A DNA stretch of 14,921 bases from assembly GCA_020059765.1 (NCBI GenBank), contig JAGVBM010000242.1:1-14921 (forward strand), in the 5' to 3' direction. The translations under genes and the position numbers were made by a program. This DNA comes from Bacillota bacterium (GTDB taxonomy: Bacteria > Bacillota > Bacilli > Tumebacillales > Effusibacillaceae). Numbering within the stretch: position 1 is the first letter of the stretch; each line of letters begins with the position of its first letter. Below the pieces are notes generated by a model that had not been told where the DNA came from, did not search any database, and worked only from the letters and a program-made list of their open reading frames with translations. This document shows positions 1 through 7,564 of the stretch, one piece after another.

Positions 1-132
1 AGCAAGTTCTTCTGCAGTTAAGGCAAGGAGAAGTGGTACAAAGGCCCGAGCTGTTTGCATTGGCGCAAATATACTTGAATAAAAGAGCGTGAATACAATA
101 AGAAAACTGGCAACAAACCGTTTTGCTCTCAT
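1..132 (-). CDS. N-terminus of a secreted or membrane protein (partial, cut by window edge)
   Basis: An ATG at 132 opens a frame of 44 codons that runs off the left end without a stop. The visible protein begins MRAKRFVASFLIVFTLFYSS: a positively charged start (Arg2, Lys4, Arg5), a hydrophobic core around residues 7 to 22, and an Ala-Arg-Ala at residues 28 to 30 that fits a signal peptidase I site. An AAGGGGG ribosome site lies a few bases upstream, supporting this start. A perfect 10-bp hairpin (147 to 173) sits immediately before that ribosome site. Only about 14 mature residues are visible, so the family cannot be named. A non-cleaved membrane anchor is the alternative reading. It is probably a separate transcription unit from the peptide operon upstream, since a strong hairpin lies between them. 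Confidence 0.6.
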   Translation of the reverse strand, partial: MRAKRFVASFLIVFTLFYSSIFAPMQTARAFVPLLLALTAEELA

Positions 133-146
133 TTTGTTCCCCCTTT

Positions 147-173
147 TTAACCTGCCGCAATTTGGCAGGTTAA
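147..173 (-). promoter_or_regulatory. Leader hairpin next to the ribosome site of the truncated secreted-protein gene
   Basis: Positions 147-156 (TTAACCTGCC) and 164-173 (GGCAGGTTAA) form a perfect 10-bp inverted repeat around a 7-nt spacer. It ends next to the AAGGGGG ribosome site of the gene starting at 132. As RNA it would be a stable stem in the 5' leader; as DNA it could be an operator. Which of the two is not decided by the sequence. It lacks a T-run on the minus strand that would make it a terminator. Confidence 0.4.
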
Positions 174-271
174 TAATTGTATAGGAATTACATAGAAGTA
201 AGCTACTTGAGAAACTCTTTCTATACACCTATGTATTCGCAAGAAAAGCATGAATATCCTTCCTAAACCTC

Positions 272-292
272 ATATATAATTTCATTATATAT
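272..292. repeat. AT-only inverted repeat in the intergenic region
   Basis: ATATATAAT (272-280) and ATTATATAT (284-292) form a perfect 9-bp inverted repeat with a 3-nt centre. It lies between the probable operon terminator and the gene starting at 132. It could be an operator or a promoter-like AT-rich element for that gene, or chance in AT-rich DNA. I saw no convincing -35/-10 pair to go with it. Confidence 0.25.
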
Positions 293-369
293 CCAAGGAA
301 CTCACAACTTCCCAAATTTATCTTATTCACAAAAACTTGTCGTATTTGTGCAGATACAACGTATTCAAA

Positions 370-403
370 TTTTCAAGGCACCCGGGCTCGGGTGCCTTGA
401 AAA
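370..403 (-). terminator. Strong hairpin, probable terminator of the peptide operon
   Basis: Positions 370-384 and 389-403 are perfect 15-bp inverted repeats with a 4-nt loop (GGCT on the plus strand), GC-rich in the middle and A/T at the base. It lies about 170 bp past the stop of the last operon gene (572) and before the next gene (start 132), where a terminator is expected. The T-run after the stem is weak on the minus strand (the stem ends in A's followed by TTTGAA) and absent on the plus strand, so termination is inferred from position and stem strength. Confidence 0.5.
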
Positions 404-416
404 GAAAATTATCTCT

Positions 417-428
417 CACCTATAGGTG
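417..428. repeat. 12-bp perfect palindrome CACCTATAGGTG
   Basis: CACCTATAGGTG is self-complementary over 12 bases. It overlaps the end of the decayed transposase fragment. It has no obvious role and may be chance or a relic of a mobile-element junction. Confidence 0.2.
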
Positions 429-516
429 GCTATCTTCTAAGACTTTTATGGCTTCAGGAGCCCTAGCCTCATAATCTTCACACTACACCTTCAAACAGTA
501 TCCGTGCCGTCTGCCT
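420..516 (-). pseudogene. Decayed IS256-family (mutator-type) transposase fragment
   Basis: Read on the minus strand, 516 to 481 gives RQTARILFEGVV. After one extra base, 479 to 420 gives EDYEARAPEAIKVLEDSHL and a stop. Joined, this resembles the stretch of IS256-family transposases in which a D-R-x-T-A segment is followed by a Y-E-x-x-A-P-K/E-x motif, shortly before the family's RTTN region. The match is from memory of that family and covers only about 30 residues. The frame is broken by a 1-base shift, there are stops on both sides, and neither the DDE residues nor terminal repeats remain. It would be dead debris of an insertion sequence sitting just past the end of the peptide operon. A chance open stretch is the alternative. 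Confidence 0.42.
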
Positions 517-571
517 TCCTGATCAGGCAGGGTGTTTGTTATTCCAGCATTTTTAGCAGTTTCCTAATTTG

Positions 572-1948
572 TTACTTTGCTGCAAATTCCTCAAAAAGTG
601 CAGCCATATGCTTTATCCCGCGGACGAAGTTGTCAATGACTACGTTCTCATTGGGAGCGTGTGCATTGGACCCTGGATAATCCACTCCGACCGAAACCGC
701 AGCGATCCCGAATTGCTCAGCCAGCGTATACATCGGCCCGGTCCCCGGAGAGGTCAGCAAAATCGCCGGTGTTTGTCCCCAACTTGTTTGTGCGGAACGA
801 ACGACAGCCTTCACTAACGGATGATGCAGGTCTGTCCGCGCCGCTTTTTGCGCACTGAAGACACGAATCTCCAAGTCGGAAAAACCGTGCCGATTCAAGT
901 GATCCCGCAAAAGCTGCAAGATCTCATGCGGATCTTGATCTTTCACCAATCGAAAATCAAGTTTCACCGATGCCTCCGAAGGCAGAACGGTCTTAGATCC
1001 TTCCCCCGTATATCCGGAATGGATTCCACAAATGGTGCATGTCGGCTGGAATAGGAGTTTTTCTTTTAAGGCAGCCCCTTCCAAATCCAACAAAAATCCG
1101 TCCAACTCCAAGCGGTCCAAAATCCGCTGTTCATTATAGGGCATTTCTTCCAGCAATTCTTTTTCATCATCTGTCGGTGGGATTACACGATCGTAAAATC
1201 CGTCGATCAGAACTTTCTCTTGCTCATTTTTCAATGTGGCTAGCGCCCATACCAACCGCCATGCCGGATTCTCAATGACCGCTGCCACAGACGAATGCAA
1301 GTCGCTGTTGGCGCCATAGGCAACCAGTTCCACGTAGAGCATGCCTTTGACACCCAAAAACACTTCCGGTTGTCCATCCTCTGTCTGTCCGCCGAATTCC
1401 CAAATCATGCCGTCAGCTTTCAGCAGATCCGCGTGGCGTTCTGTAAATTGGGGCAAATGAACACTGCCGATTTCCTCTTCACCCTCGATAAAGAATTTGA
1501 GGTTCAGAGGCAGCTTCTTCTTTACCTGCAGATACGCATGAACGGCAGCCAATCGAGCGACCAGATTCGCCTTATTGTCTGAGATTCCGCGCGCGTAGAT
1601 TTTCCCGTTTCGCTCTTCTGCGGCAAATGGAGGCGACTCCCATAATTCCACCGGATCTTCCGGTTGGATGTCATAATGGTTGTAAAATGCCAATGTTTTG
1701 GCACCGTCAAAGGGACTCCCAAGATGCGCATAAAGGACGGGGTGCCCGTCTGTAGGATAGGACTCGATCGGAACGCCCAATTGTTCCTGAAAATAACGGG
1801 CCACCATCTCCGCCATTTCTTTCATGCCCCGGTTCTGGGCAGCGACGCTCGGTTGGCGGGCCATGTCTCGCAACCACTCCAGATAGGTTTCCTTGTGGTC
1901 TTCAATGTACTGCATAACCTCGGTCATTGAATCGGTGATTTGACTCAT
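572..1948 (-). CDS. M20 family metallopeptidase, dipeptidase type
   Basis: This is a zinc-dependent cytosolic peptidase expected to hydrolyse dipeptides or short peptides. Family signatures are clear in the 458 residues: HYDIQP with His91 and Asp93, GISDNKAN with the bridging Asp124, EGEEEIGS with catalytic Glu158 and metal ligand Glu159, and GSNAHAPNE with His430 near the C-terminus. The usual M20 lid/dimerisation domain falls at about residues 200 to 310. Length is normal for the dipeptidase/carnosinase-like branch. The ATG at 1948 has a purine-rich GGAAGGGATGAGG stretch just upstream. It is the last gene of the peptide operon, 30 bp after the solute-binding protein gene, so it most likely degrades the imported peptides. 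Exact substrate preference cannot be read from the sequence. Confidence 0.9.
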   Translation of the reverse strand: MSQITDSMTEVMQYIEDHKETYLEWLRDMARQPSVAAQNRGMKEMAEMVARYFQEQLGVPIESYPTDGHPVLYAHLGSPFDGAKTLAFYNHYDIQPEDPVELWESPPFAAEERNGKIYARGISDNKANLVARLAAVHAYLQVKKKLPLNLKFFIEGEEEIGSVHLPQFTERHADLLKADGMIWEFGGQTEDGQPEVFLGVKGMLYVELVAYGANSDLHSSVAAVIENPAWRLVWALATLKNEQEKVLIDGFYDRVIPPTDDEKELLEEMPYNEQRILDRLELDGFLLDLEGAALKEKLLFQPTCTICGIHSGYTGEGSKTVLPSEASVKLDFRLVKDQDPHEILQLLRDHLNRHGFSDLEIRVFSAQKAARTDLHHPLVKAVVRSAQTSWGQTPAILLTSPGTGPMYTLAEQFGIAAVSVGVDYPGSNAHAPNENVVIDNFVRGIKHMAALFEEFAAK

Positions 1949-1978
1949 TCACGCCTCATCCCTTCCAATGAGTATTTC

Positions 1979-3619
1979 TTACTCCGCTCCCGTCAAATCC
2001 CATTGATTCAGGTTATACAGCATTCCAAAATATTTGGATTCCCCAACCGCCACTTTTTTTGAAACGACTGCCATATCGTAGTCAGAATATAGCGTGATGA
2101 CCGGGACATCCTTTTGGATTAACGCTTGCACCTGATCATAAATCTCATGTCTCTTTTTCAAATCTGCTTCCGCTTTTCCTTGTGCCAGCAATTGATCCAT
2201 GTCAGGATTCGAATACTTCATAAAATTGAAAGCTCCGCCAGTTCCATACAAACTGCTTACATCAGGATCCAAGGTGAATGTAAATCCAATCAAAAGCAAG
2301 TCAAAGTCACCGGCACGGCCTTTTTGCATAATCGTTGGAAAATCGTATTTGGTGACCTTTACTTTAAGTCCCGCAGCCTCTAAATTCTGTTGAATGATGT
2401 TGGCGGATTGCTCGCGAACCAGATTTCCGGTCGGCACCACCAAGGAGATTGTCCGATTGAAGTCCCATCCGGCTTCTTTCAACAGCTGCTTTGCCTTATC
2501 CGTATCATGTGGAGTGACCTTTACATTTTTGTTCAGATACGGACTTACGGACGTATAGGGTCCATCAATGACTTCTCCTTGGCCCTTTAACAGCTGTTTG
2601 ACGATCAACTGGCGATCCAGCGCGTATTGAATTGCTTGCCGCACCTTGGGATCCGGGAGGGTTTTGTTGTTAATCTCCATTGTCTGAAACCCGATATTCG
2701 GCTCCACTTTATATCGTACGTTGTTCATTTTCTCAACCGTTTCATAATCCTGCGTCGCAATTTTACCAATTCCCATGCCTACGTTCAGATGAATTTCAGC
2801 CGTTTGCAATTGAGCGACCAGATTAGGTGCGGGCATGAGTTTGATAAAAACCTTCCCGAGTTTGGGAGCCCCTTTGTAATAACCCGGATTCGCCTTTACT
2901 TCCACATATTGATCTTTTACATACTGAACAAATTGAAATGCGCCTGATGTAACGTTCGGTTTTTGTGAAAAAGGGTGCTGCGATAATTTATCGGGCGGAA
3001 TGTCTTTCAGAACATGTTCCGGCATAATCATCAACTTGGATCCCAATTGTTCTTTTATCATATTGGGATCAACCGGCTGCTTCGTTGTCAGTTCGACGGT
3101 ATAATCGTCAATTTGTTTCACCGAATCCAAAGATGTTTGTCCATCCGGCAATTTTCCCTTGTCATTTAACCCGGCTAACGGTGCAATGTAAGCTCCTACC
3201 GAAGTTTCGACTTTCGGATTGGCGACTAGATTCATTGTAAATACAACATCTTTTGCAGTGATCGGCTTGCCGTCTGTCCACTTCGCCTTGGAGTTGAGCT
3301 TGATTGTAAAGTGCTGGTTGTCTTTCGAATCAAAAGACTCTGCCAACTCCGGTGAAAACTGCAAGGGTGCAGTCATGTCGAGCAGAGAGTCAAAGAAAAA
3401 CCCCTCTACAAAAGAAGATGCGACATCCGGCGAATTGATTGGGTTAAAAAGCACTGGCGGATTGACCATTCCCAACATCATGGTTTTGGCAGATGTTGTG
3501 GAATTCGGTGAAGTACCCTGCTGAGATGCGGGTTGTGAATTTCCTGCGCAACCCGCAATCAGACTCAAACTCAATCCTGCTATGCCTAACCATGCAGCTG
3601 CCTTCCTTTTCTTTGCCAT
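1979..3619 (-). CDS. Peptide ABC transporter substrate-binding lipoprotein (SBP family 5, DppA/OppA-like)
   Basis: This is the extracellular receptor of the peptide importer encoded by the four genes just upstream. The 546-residue protein starts with a lipoprotein signal: charged KKRK at residues 3 to 6, a hydrophobic core, and the lipobox I-A-G-Cys24. A low-complexity Ser/Thr/Gln linker follows. The mature part has family 5 features, including the WTDGKPITAKDVVFT segment and a DPKVRQAIQYALDR segment. Length fits the family (about 500 to 560). The ATG at 3619 follows a strong GGAGGGGG site. It lies 24 bp after the DppC-like permease gene and 30 bp before the M20 dipeptidase gene. Family 5 also contains nickel and sugar binders, but the peptidase-rich context favours peptides. 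Confidence 0.93.
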   Translation of the reverse strand: MAKKRKAAAWLGIAGLSLSLIAGCAGNSQPASQQGTSPNSTTSAKTMMLGMVNPPVLFNPINSPDVASSFVEGFFFDSLLDMTAPLQFSPELAESFDSKDNQHFTIKLNSKAKWTDGKPITAKDVVFTMNLVANPKVETSVGAYIAPLAGLNDKGKLPDGQTSLDSVKQIDDYTVELTTKQPVDPNMIKEQLGSKLMIMPEHVLKDIPPDKLSQHPFSQKPNVTSGAFQFVQYVKDQYVEVKANPGYYKGAPKLGKVFIKLMPAPNLVAQLQTAEIHLNVGMGIGKIATQDYETVEKMNNVRYKVEPNIGFQTMEINNKTLPDPKVRQAIQYALDRQLIVKQLLKGQGEVIDGPYTSVSPYLNKNVKVTPHDTDKAKQLLKEAGWDFNRTISLVVPTGNLVREQSANIIQQNLEAAGLKVKVTKYDFPTIMQKGRAGDFDLLLIGFTFTLDPDVSSLYGTGGAFNFMKYSNPDMDQLLAQGKAEADLKKRHEIYDQVQALIQKDVPVITLYSDYDMAVVSKKVAVGESKYFGMLYNLNQWDLTGAE

Positions 3620-3643
3620 TTTTCCCCCTCCATATCATTCAAT

Positions 3644-4546
3644 TTATCTAAAACTTTTGGGATCGACTGCATCACGCAATCCATCTCCCATAAAGTTAAT
3701 AGACAATACGGCAATCACGATCATGAAACCGGATGGCAGCCACATCCATGGCTGAGACGACAAGACGGTTAAAGATTGTGCCTGTGTCAACATGTTTCCC
3801 CAGCTCGCAGTAGGCGGTTGTACTCCCATCCCCAGAAAACTTAACGAAGATTCAGTGATTATCGCGTTTGCCATTCCAAACGTTGCATTGACTAATATGG
3901 GAGCAAAAGCATTTGGCAATATATGCGAAAACACGATTCGAGGAGCAGAATACCCCAGTGCGACAGCCGCTTTTACATAATCCATCTGCTTGATCTGCAA
4001 GACGCTGCCTCGTACGATTCTCGCTACTTGCGGCCATCCCAGAACCCCAAGAACCACAATAATATTGGTCAGGCTGGGTCCCATTACGCTGACCAGCACC
4101 AAGATCACCATCAGATAAGGGAACGACATAAAAATGTCAGTTATGCGCATTAACAACCCATCGATCCACCCTCCAAAGAATCCGGCAACCGCACCGATCA
4201 ATGTCCCAATCATCACATAAATGGCGACGGCCCCTAAACCAACACTCAAGGAAACCCTTGCTGCATAAAGCAGCCTGCTTAAGACATCTCTGCCCACATC
4301 ATCCGTACCCAATATATGTGCTGCTGAAGGAGCCGATTGAAAAGAGACGGGATCCACCCGATTGGGGTCCATCGGAGCCAGCCATGGAGCCAAAACCGCC
4401 ATCAAAACAATAAGCAGGAATACCACTGTACCTGTCACAGCCATATGATGTTTGAAAAAACGCTGCCAAATCATTTTCAGGTAGCCCGTTTCTTCTCCTA
4501 ATTTCTGCTGAAAATGTATCGACTCTGACACTTTTGCAGTGTTCAT
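3644..4546 (-). CDS. dppC: Peptide ABC transporter permease (DppC/OppC-like)
   Basis: One of two membrane subunits that form the translocation pore for peptides. The 300-residue protein has an N-terminal OppC-type segment with its first transmembrane helix at about residues 35 to 55. The typical ILGTDDVGRDVLSRLLYAAR follows, then further membrane helices. The coupling (EAA) loop reads DYVKAAVALGYSAPRIVFSH and contacts the ATPases. The C-terminal GDGLRDAVDPK ending is typical of this subunit. Start ATG at 4546 has GGGAGGA about 8 bases upstream. It sits 20 bp after the DppB-like gene and 24 bp before the binding protein gene. Whether substrates are di- or oligopeptides is not visible. Confidence 0.93.
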   Translation of the reverse strand: MNTAKVSESIHFQQKLGEETGYLKMIWQRFFKHHMAVTGTVVFLLIVLMAVLAPWLAPMDPNRVDPVSFQSAPSAAHILGTDDVGRDVLSRLLYAARVSLSVGLGAVAIYVMIGTLIGAVAGFFGGWIDGLLMRITDIFMSFPYLMVILVLVSVMGPSLTNIIVVLGVLGWPQVARIVRGSVLQIKQMDYVKAAVALGYSAPRIVFSHILPNAFAPILVNATFGMANAIITESSLSFLGMGVQPPTASWGNMLTQAQSLTVLSSQPWMWLPSGFMIVIAVLSINFMGDGLRDAVDPKSFR

Positions 4547-4566
4547 GGAAGTGTCCTCCCCTCCAG

Positions 4567-5520
4567 CTATTTGTTGTATTTAATTCTGGGATCCACCACC
4601 GAATACATAATGTCTGTCAGTAAATTGGAGAGCAGCACGACTGCCGCCGCGATAAAATTAATCGCCATCAGCGTTGGATAATCCCGCGAATTAATAGACT
4701 GGATCGTTAATTGCCCGAGCCCCGGCCATTGAAAAATCTGTTCCGTCACAACAGCCCCTCCTACAAGTAACGGAATATCCAAACCTATAATTGTAATGAT
4801 CGGAATCATGGCATTTCTCAGAGCATGCTTATTCGTCACTATAAACTCTCGCAATCCTTTCGCCCGTGCCGTTCGAAGGTAATCCTGCCCCAATACCTCC
4901 AACATGCTTGAACGTACGTACCGCACCATATTTCCAGCCACCCCTGTCCCAAGTACCAGGGCCGGCAATATCAAATGCCGGAGCGTATCGCTCAGACCCC
5001 CGTCACCACCCAGTTGATTCATTCCTCCTGTCGGAAAGACAGGCCACACAACAGCAAATAAGTAGATAGCGCCCAAGCCCATGAAGAAATGAGGGATCGA
5101 TACACCAAGAAAGGAAAATGTCGTGGCCGTGTAATCAATTGTCGAATATTGACGAGTGGCACTGATGATTCCAATAGGAATGGCCAGCAGGTACGCGATG
5201 AGCAACGAACTGCCCATTAATAGAAATGTAGGACCGAATCGAACAGAAATCATCTGAGTGACCGGCTCATATGTACTGAAAGAATAACCGAGGTTCCCCT
5301 GCAGCAAATTCTGCAGCCAATGAATGTACTGTACCCAGATGGGGTCGTTTAGCCCTAATTGCGCTTTCTTAATTGCAATATCTGCCTCAGTGGCAAATGG
5401 ATTGACGAACATGTCAACGGGGTTTCCCGGAGCAAGATGCATAATCACAAAATTAAAAATGGTGACTCCAAACAACACGGGTACAGCAATGACGATACGA
5501 CGCGCAATGTACTGTAACAA
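4567..5520 (-). CDS. dppB: Peptide ABC transporter permease (DppB/OppB-like), TTG start
   Basis: The partner pore subunit of the DppC-like permease. The 317-residue protein opens with the DppB-type start MLQYIARRIVIAVPVLFGVT, a single membrane helix leading into HLAPGNPVD. Later membrane helices surround the coupling loop DYLRTARAKGLRE, and the C-terminal ending is MYSVVDPRIKYNK. The start codon is TTG at 5520. It is supported by a GGGAGGGG site (5526 to 5533) five bases upstream and by the fit of the family N-terminus. It follows the DppF-like ATPase gene by 25 bp and precedes the DppC-like gene by 20 bp. Classical dpp/opp operons usually place permeases before ATPases; here the ATPases come first. 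Confidence 0.93.
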   Translation of the reverse strand: MLQYIARRIVIAVPVLFGVTIFNFVIMHLAPGNPVDMFVNPFATEADIAIKKAQLGLNDPIWVQYIHWLQNLLQGNLGYSFSTYEPVTQMISVRFGPTFLLMGSSLLIAYLLAIPIGIISATRQYSTIDYTATTFSFLGVSIPHFFMGLGAIYLFAVVWPVFPTGGMNQLGGDGGLSDTLRHLILPALVLGTGVAGNMVRYVRSSMLEVLGQDYLRTARAKGLREFIVTNKHALRNAMIPIITIIGLDIPLLVGGAVVTEQIFQWPGLGQLTIQSINSRDYPTLMAINFIAAAVVLLSNLLTDIMYSVVDPRIKYNK

Positions 5521-5545
5521 AAAATCCCCTCCCGCCGTTCAAAGC

Positions 5546-6514
5546 TCAACTTAATGGAAAATGGCAAGCGACCAGGTGATGTTCCCCATTTAACAAAGGC
5601 TCTTCTTCCTGACAACGAGTCTGCGCAAAAGGACATCGAGTATGAAACCGGCAACCTTGAGGAGGATGCGCAGGGCTTGGTATATCTCCCTCCAGCACGA
5701 TTCTCTCTCGATTGCGAACGATCGGATCTGCCGCAGGATAGGCATCCAATAAGGCTTGTGTGTAGGGATGCTTAGGTTGCTTAAAAATCTCTTGAGTCGG
5801 CGCCAATTCTACGATTTGACCCAAGTACATCACAGCAATTCGATCACTCACATACTTCACGGCTGCTAAACCGTGAGCTATAAAAAGATAGGTTAATTGA
5901 AACTCGCCTTGCAGTTCTTTTAACAGATTTAGAATTTGTGATTGGATGGAGACATCAAGAGCGGATACCGGTTCATCACAAACAATGAGCTTCGGTTGCA
6001 ATGTGAGTGCTCGGGCGATTCCGATGCGCTGCCTTTGGCCACCGGAGAATTCATGCGGGTATCGATTGCGATGCTGCTGGGAGAGACCCACTATTTCCAA
6101 TAGATCGTTCACCTTTTGCTTTGTAGTGGAATCATCGAAAGAAAAGTGAACTTGCATAGGTTCTGCCAAAAGGTCACCAATACGTTTACGCGGATTTAAT
6201 GAGGAGTAAGGATCTTGGAAGATAATCTGCATTTCTTTTCGAAGTCCCCGCAGCTCAGCCATACTCGAACGGCTGATGTCCTGATTGTTGAAAAGAATCC
6301 GTCCTTCCGTCGGTTCTTCCAAACGAATCACAGTACGTCCCATTGTGGATTTGCCGCTTCCCGACTCCCCTACAATCCCTAGCGTTTCACCGGGAAACAC
6401 TTGAAAGGATAAATGATCGACAGCTTTGACATACCCTTTCCGACTCGTAAAGAAGCCCTTGCGTATCGGGTAGTATTTTTTCAACCCTTCAACTTTCAAC
6501 AACGGCTGCATCAT
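5546..6514 (-). CDS. dppF: Peptide ABC transporter ATP-binding protein (DppF/OppF-like)
   Basis: One of two nucleotide-binding subunits powering peptide import. With the start chosen here it has 322 residues: Walker A GESGSGKS at 49 to 56, Q-loop Gln100, signature FSGGQRQR at 156 to 163, Walker B LIVCDE at 176 to 181, and His214 of the H-loop. The C-terminal oligopeptide-type extension carries four cysteines (288, 294, 301, 317). The open frame extends 35 codons further upstream, but the ATG at 6514 has an AAAGGAGG site 6 bases before it and gives the family N-terminus, so the longer form is unlikely. This start overlaps the end of the DppD-like gene by 26 bp, suggesting translational coupling. 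The residue after the H-loop His is Gly rather than the usual Asp. Confidence 0.92.
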   Translation of the reverse strand: MMQPLLKVEGLKKYYPIRKGFFTSRKGYVKAVDHLSFQVFPGETLGIVGESGSGKSTMGRTVIRLEEPTEGRILFNNQDISRSSMAELRGLRKEMQIIFQDPYSSLNPRKRIGDLLAEPMQVHFSFDDSTTKQKVNDLLEIVGLSQQHRNRYPHEFSGGQRQRIGIARALTLQPKLIVCDEPVSALDVSIQSQILNLLKELQGEFQLTYLFIAHGLAAVKYVSDRIAVMYLGQIVELAPTQEIFKQPKHPYTQALLDAYPAADPIVRNRERIVLEGDIPSPAHPPQGCRFHTRCPFAQTRCQEEEPLLNGEHHLVACHFPLS

Positions 6515-7499
6515 GGAATGCCTCCTTTCGTCTTGTTTCCAACAGCCAGCAACGGGCACGATGTCCGTTGTCCAGTTCGAAAAGAGGAGGGGACTGCTCA
6601 ATACACATTGTCGTTGCATGCGGACATCTTGTATGAAATCGGCATCCGTTCGGCATGGCGTCCAGAGATGGCACCGTCCCAGGAATCGAATACAACTTGC
6701 TCTCGCTTATTTCATCCAAATGGGGAATGGATGCCATTAAACCTTGCGTGTACGGATGAAGCGGCTCCTTAAACAATACATATACATCCGCTTCCTCAAC
6801 AACTTGTCCGGCGTACATGACAACCACGCGGTCGGCCATCTCCGCGATGACCCCCAGGTCATGCGTGATCAGAATAATGGAAGTATTGAATCTCTCGCGC
6901 AGCGATTTCAACAGCCGCAGAATTTGCGCCTGGATCGTCACATCCAAAGCAGTTGTAGGCTCATCTGCAATCAATAACTTCGGATTGCAAGAAAGTGCCA
7001 TTGCAATCATGACCCGCTGCCGCATACCCCCTGACAACGTATCCGGGTACTCATGCATAATTTGTTCAGCACGCGGAATGCCAACTTGTTTTAACATATT
7101 TACCGCGTGTGTACGCGCTTCTTTTTTATTGAATCCGAGATGCAAACGAATACTCTCGATCATCTGGTTTCCAATGGTGAAGACCGGGTTTAGAGACGTC
7201 ATGGGTTCCTGAAAGATCATAGAAATCTCATTCCCCCGTAAATCACGCATTCGATCATCGGAAAGCGGCAACAGATCCTCTCCATTGAAGTGAATATTTC
7301 CTTTCTTGACTCGCCCTCCTTTTCCCAGAAGGCGCATTATGGAAAGGGATGTAACACTTTTGCCCGATCCGGACTCTCCCACAATTCCAATGGTTTCGCC
7401 CGATCCCACCGAAAAACTCACATCATCCACCGATGTGACTTCCCCTCGATCCGTACGAAAAACTGTTTGCAAGTGTCGAACCTCTAATACCCCTGTCAT
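6489..7499 (-). CDS. dppD: Peptide ABC transporter ATP-binding protein (DppD/OppD-like)
   Basis: The second ATPase subunit of the peptide importer, 336 residues. Visible motifs are Walker A GESGSGKS at 41 to 48, Q-loop Gln97, signature LSGGMRQR at 155 to 162, Walker B LLIADE at 175 to 180, and H-loop His213 in ITHDLG. The DppD-type C-terminal extension contains CRFHTRCPHATTMC, giving cysteines 286, 292 and 299, plus Cys317. Such a four-Cys cluster is the oligopeptide-transporter C-terminal signature, and an iron-sulphur cluster has been described there in a mycobacterial DppD. The ATG at 7499 lies behind a GGAGGGAAGG stretch. The gene is 65 bp after the M20D amidohydrolase gene and overlaps the start of the DppF-like gene. 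Confidence 0.93.
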   Translation of the reverse strand: MTGVLEVRHLQTVFRTDRGEVTSVDDVSFSVGSGETIGIVGESGSGKSVTSLSIMRLLGKGGRVKKGNIHFNGEDLLPLSDDRMRDLRGNEISMIFQEPMTSLNPVFTIGNQMIESIRLHLGFNKKEARTHAVNMLKQVGIPRAEQIMHEYPDTLSGGMRQRVMIAMALSCNPKLLIADEPTTALDVTIQAQILRLLKSLRERFNTSIILITHDLGVIAEMADRVVVMYAGQVVEEADVYVLFKEPLHPYTQGLMASIPHLDEISESKLYSIPGTVPSLDAMPNGCRFHTRCPHATTMCIEQSPPLFELDNGHRARCWLLETRRKEAFHDAAVVES

Positions 7500-7564
7500 T
7501 ATGCACCTTCCCTCCGTTTTTTATTTTTCGAAATTTCGGATAATTAAAGCTGCCTGCAAAGAAA

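Noticed and set aside
6515..6619. 35-codon upstream extension of the DppF-like frame
   Set aside because: It lies inside the DppD-like gene, and the ATG at 6514 has an AAAGGAGG site and the family N-terminus.
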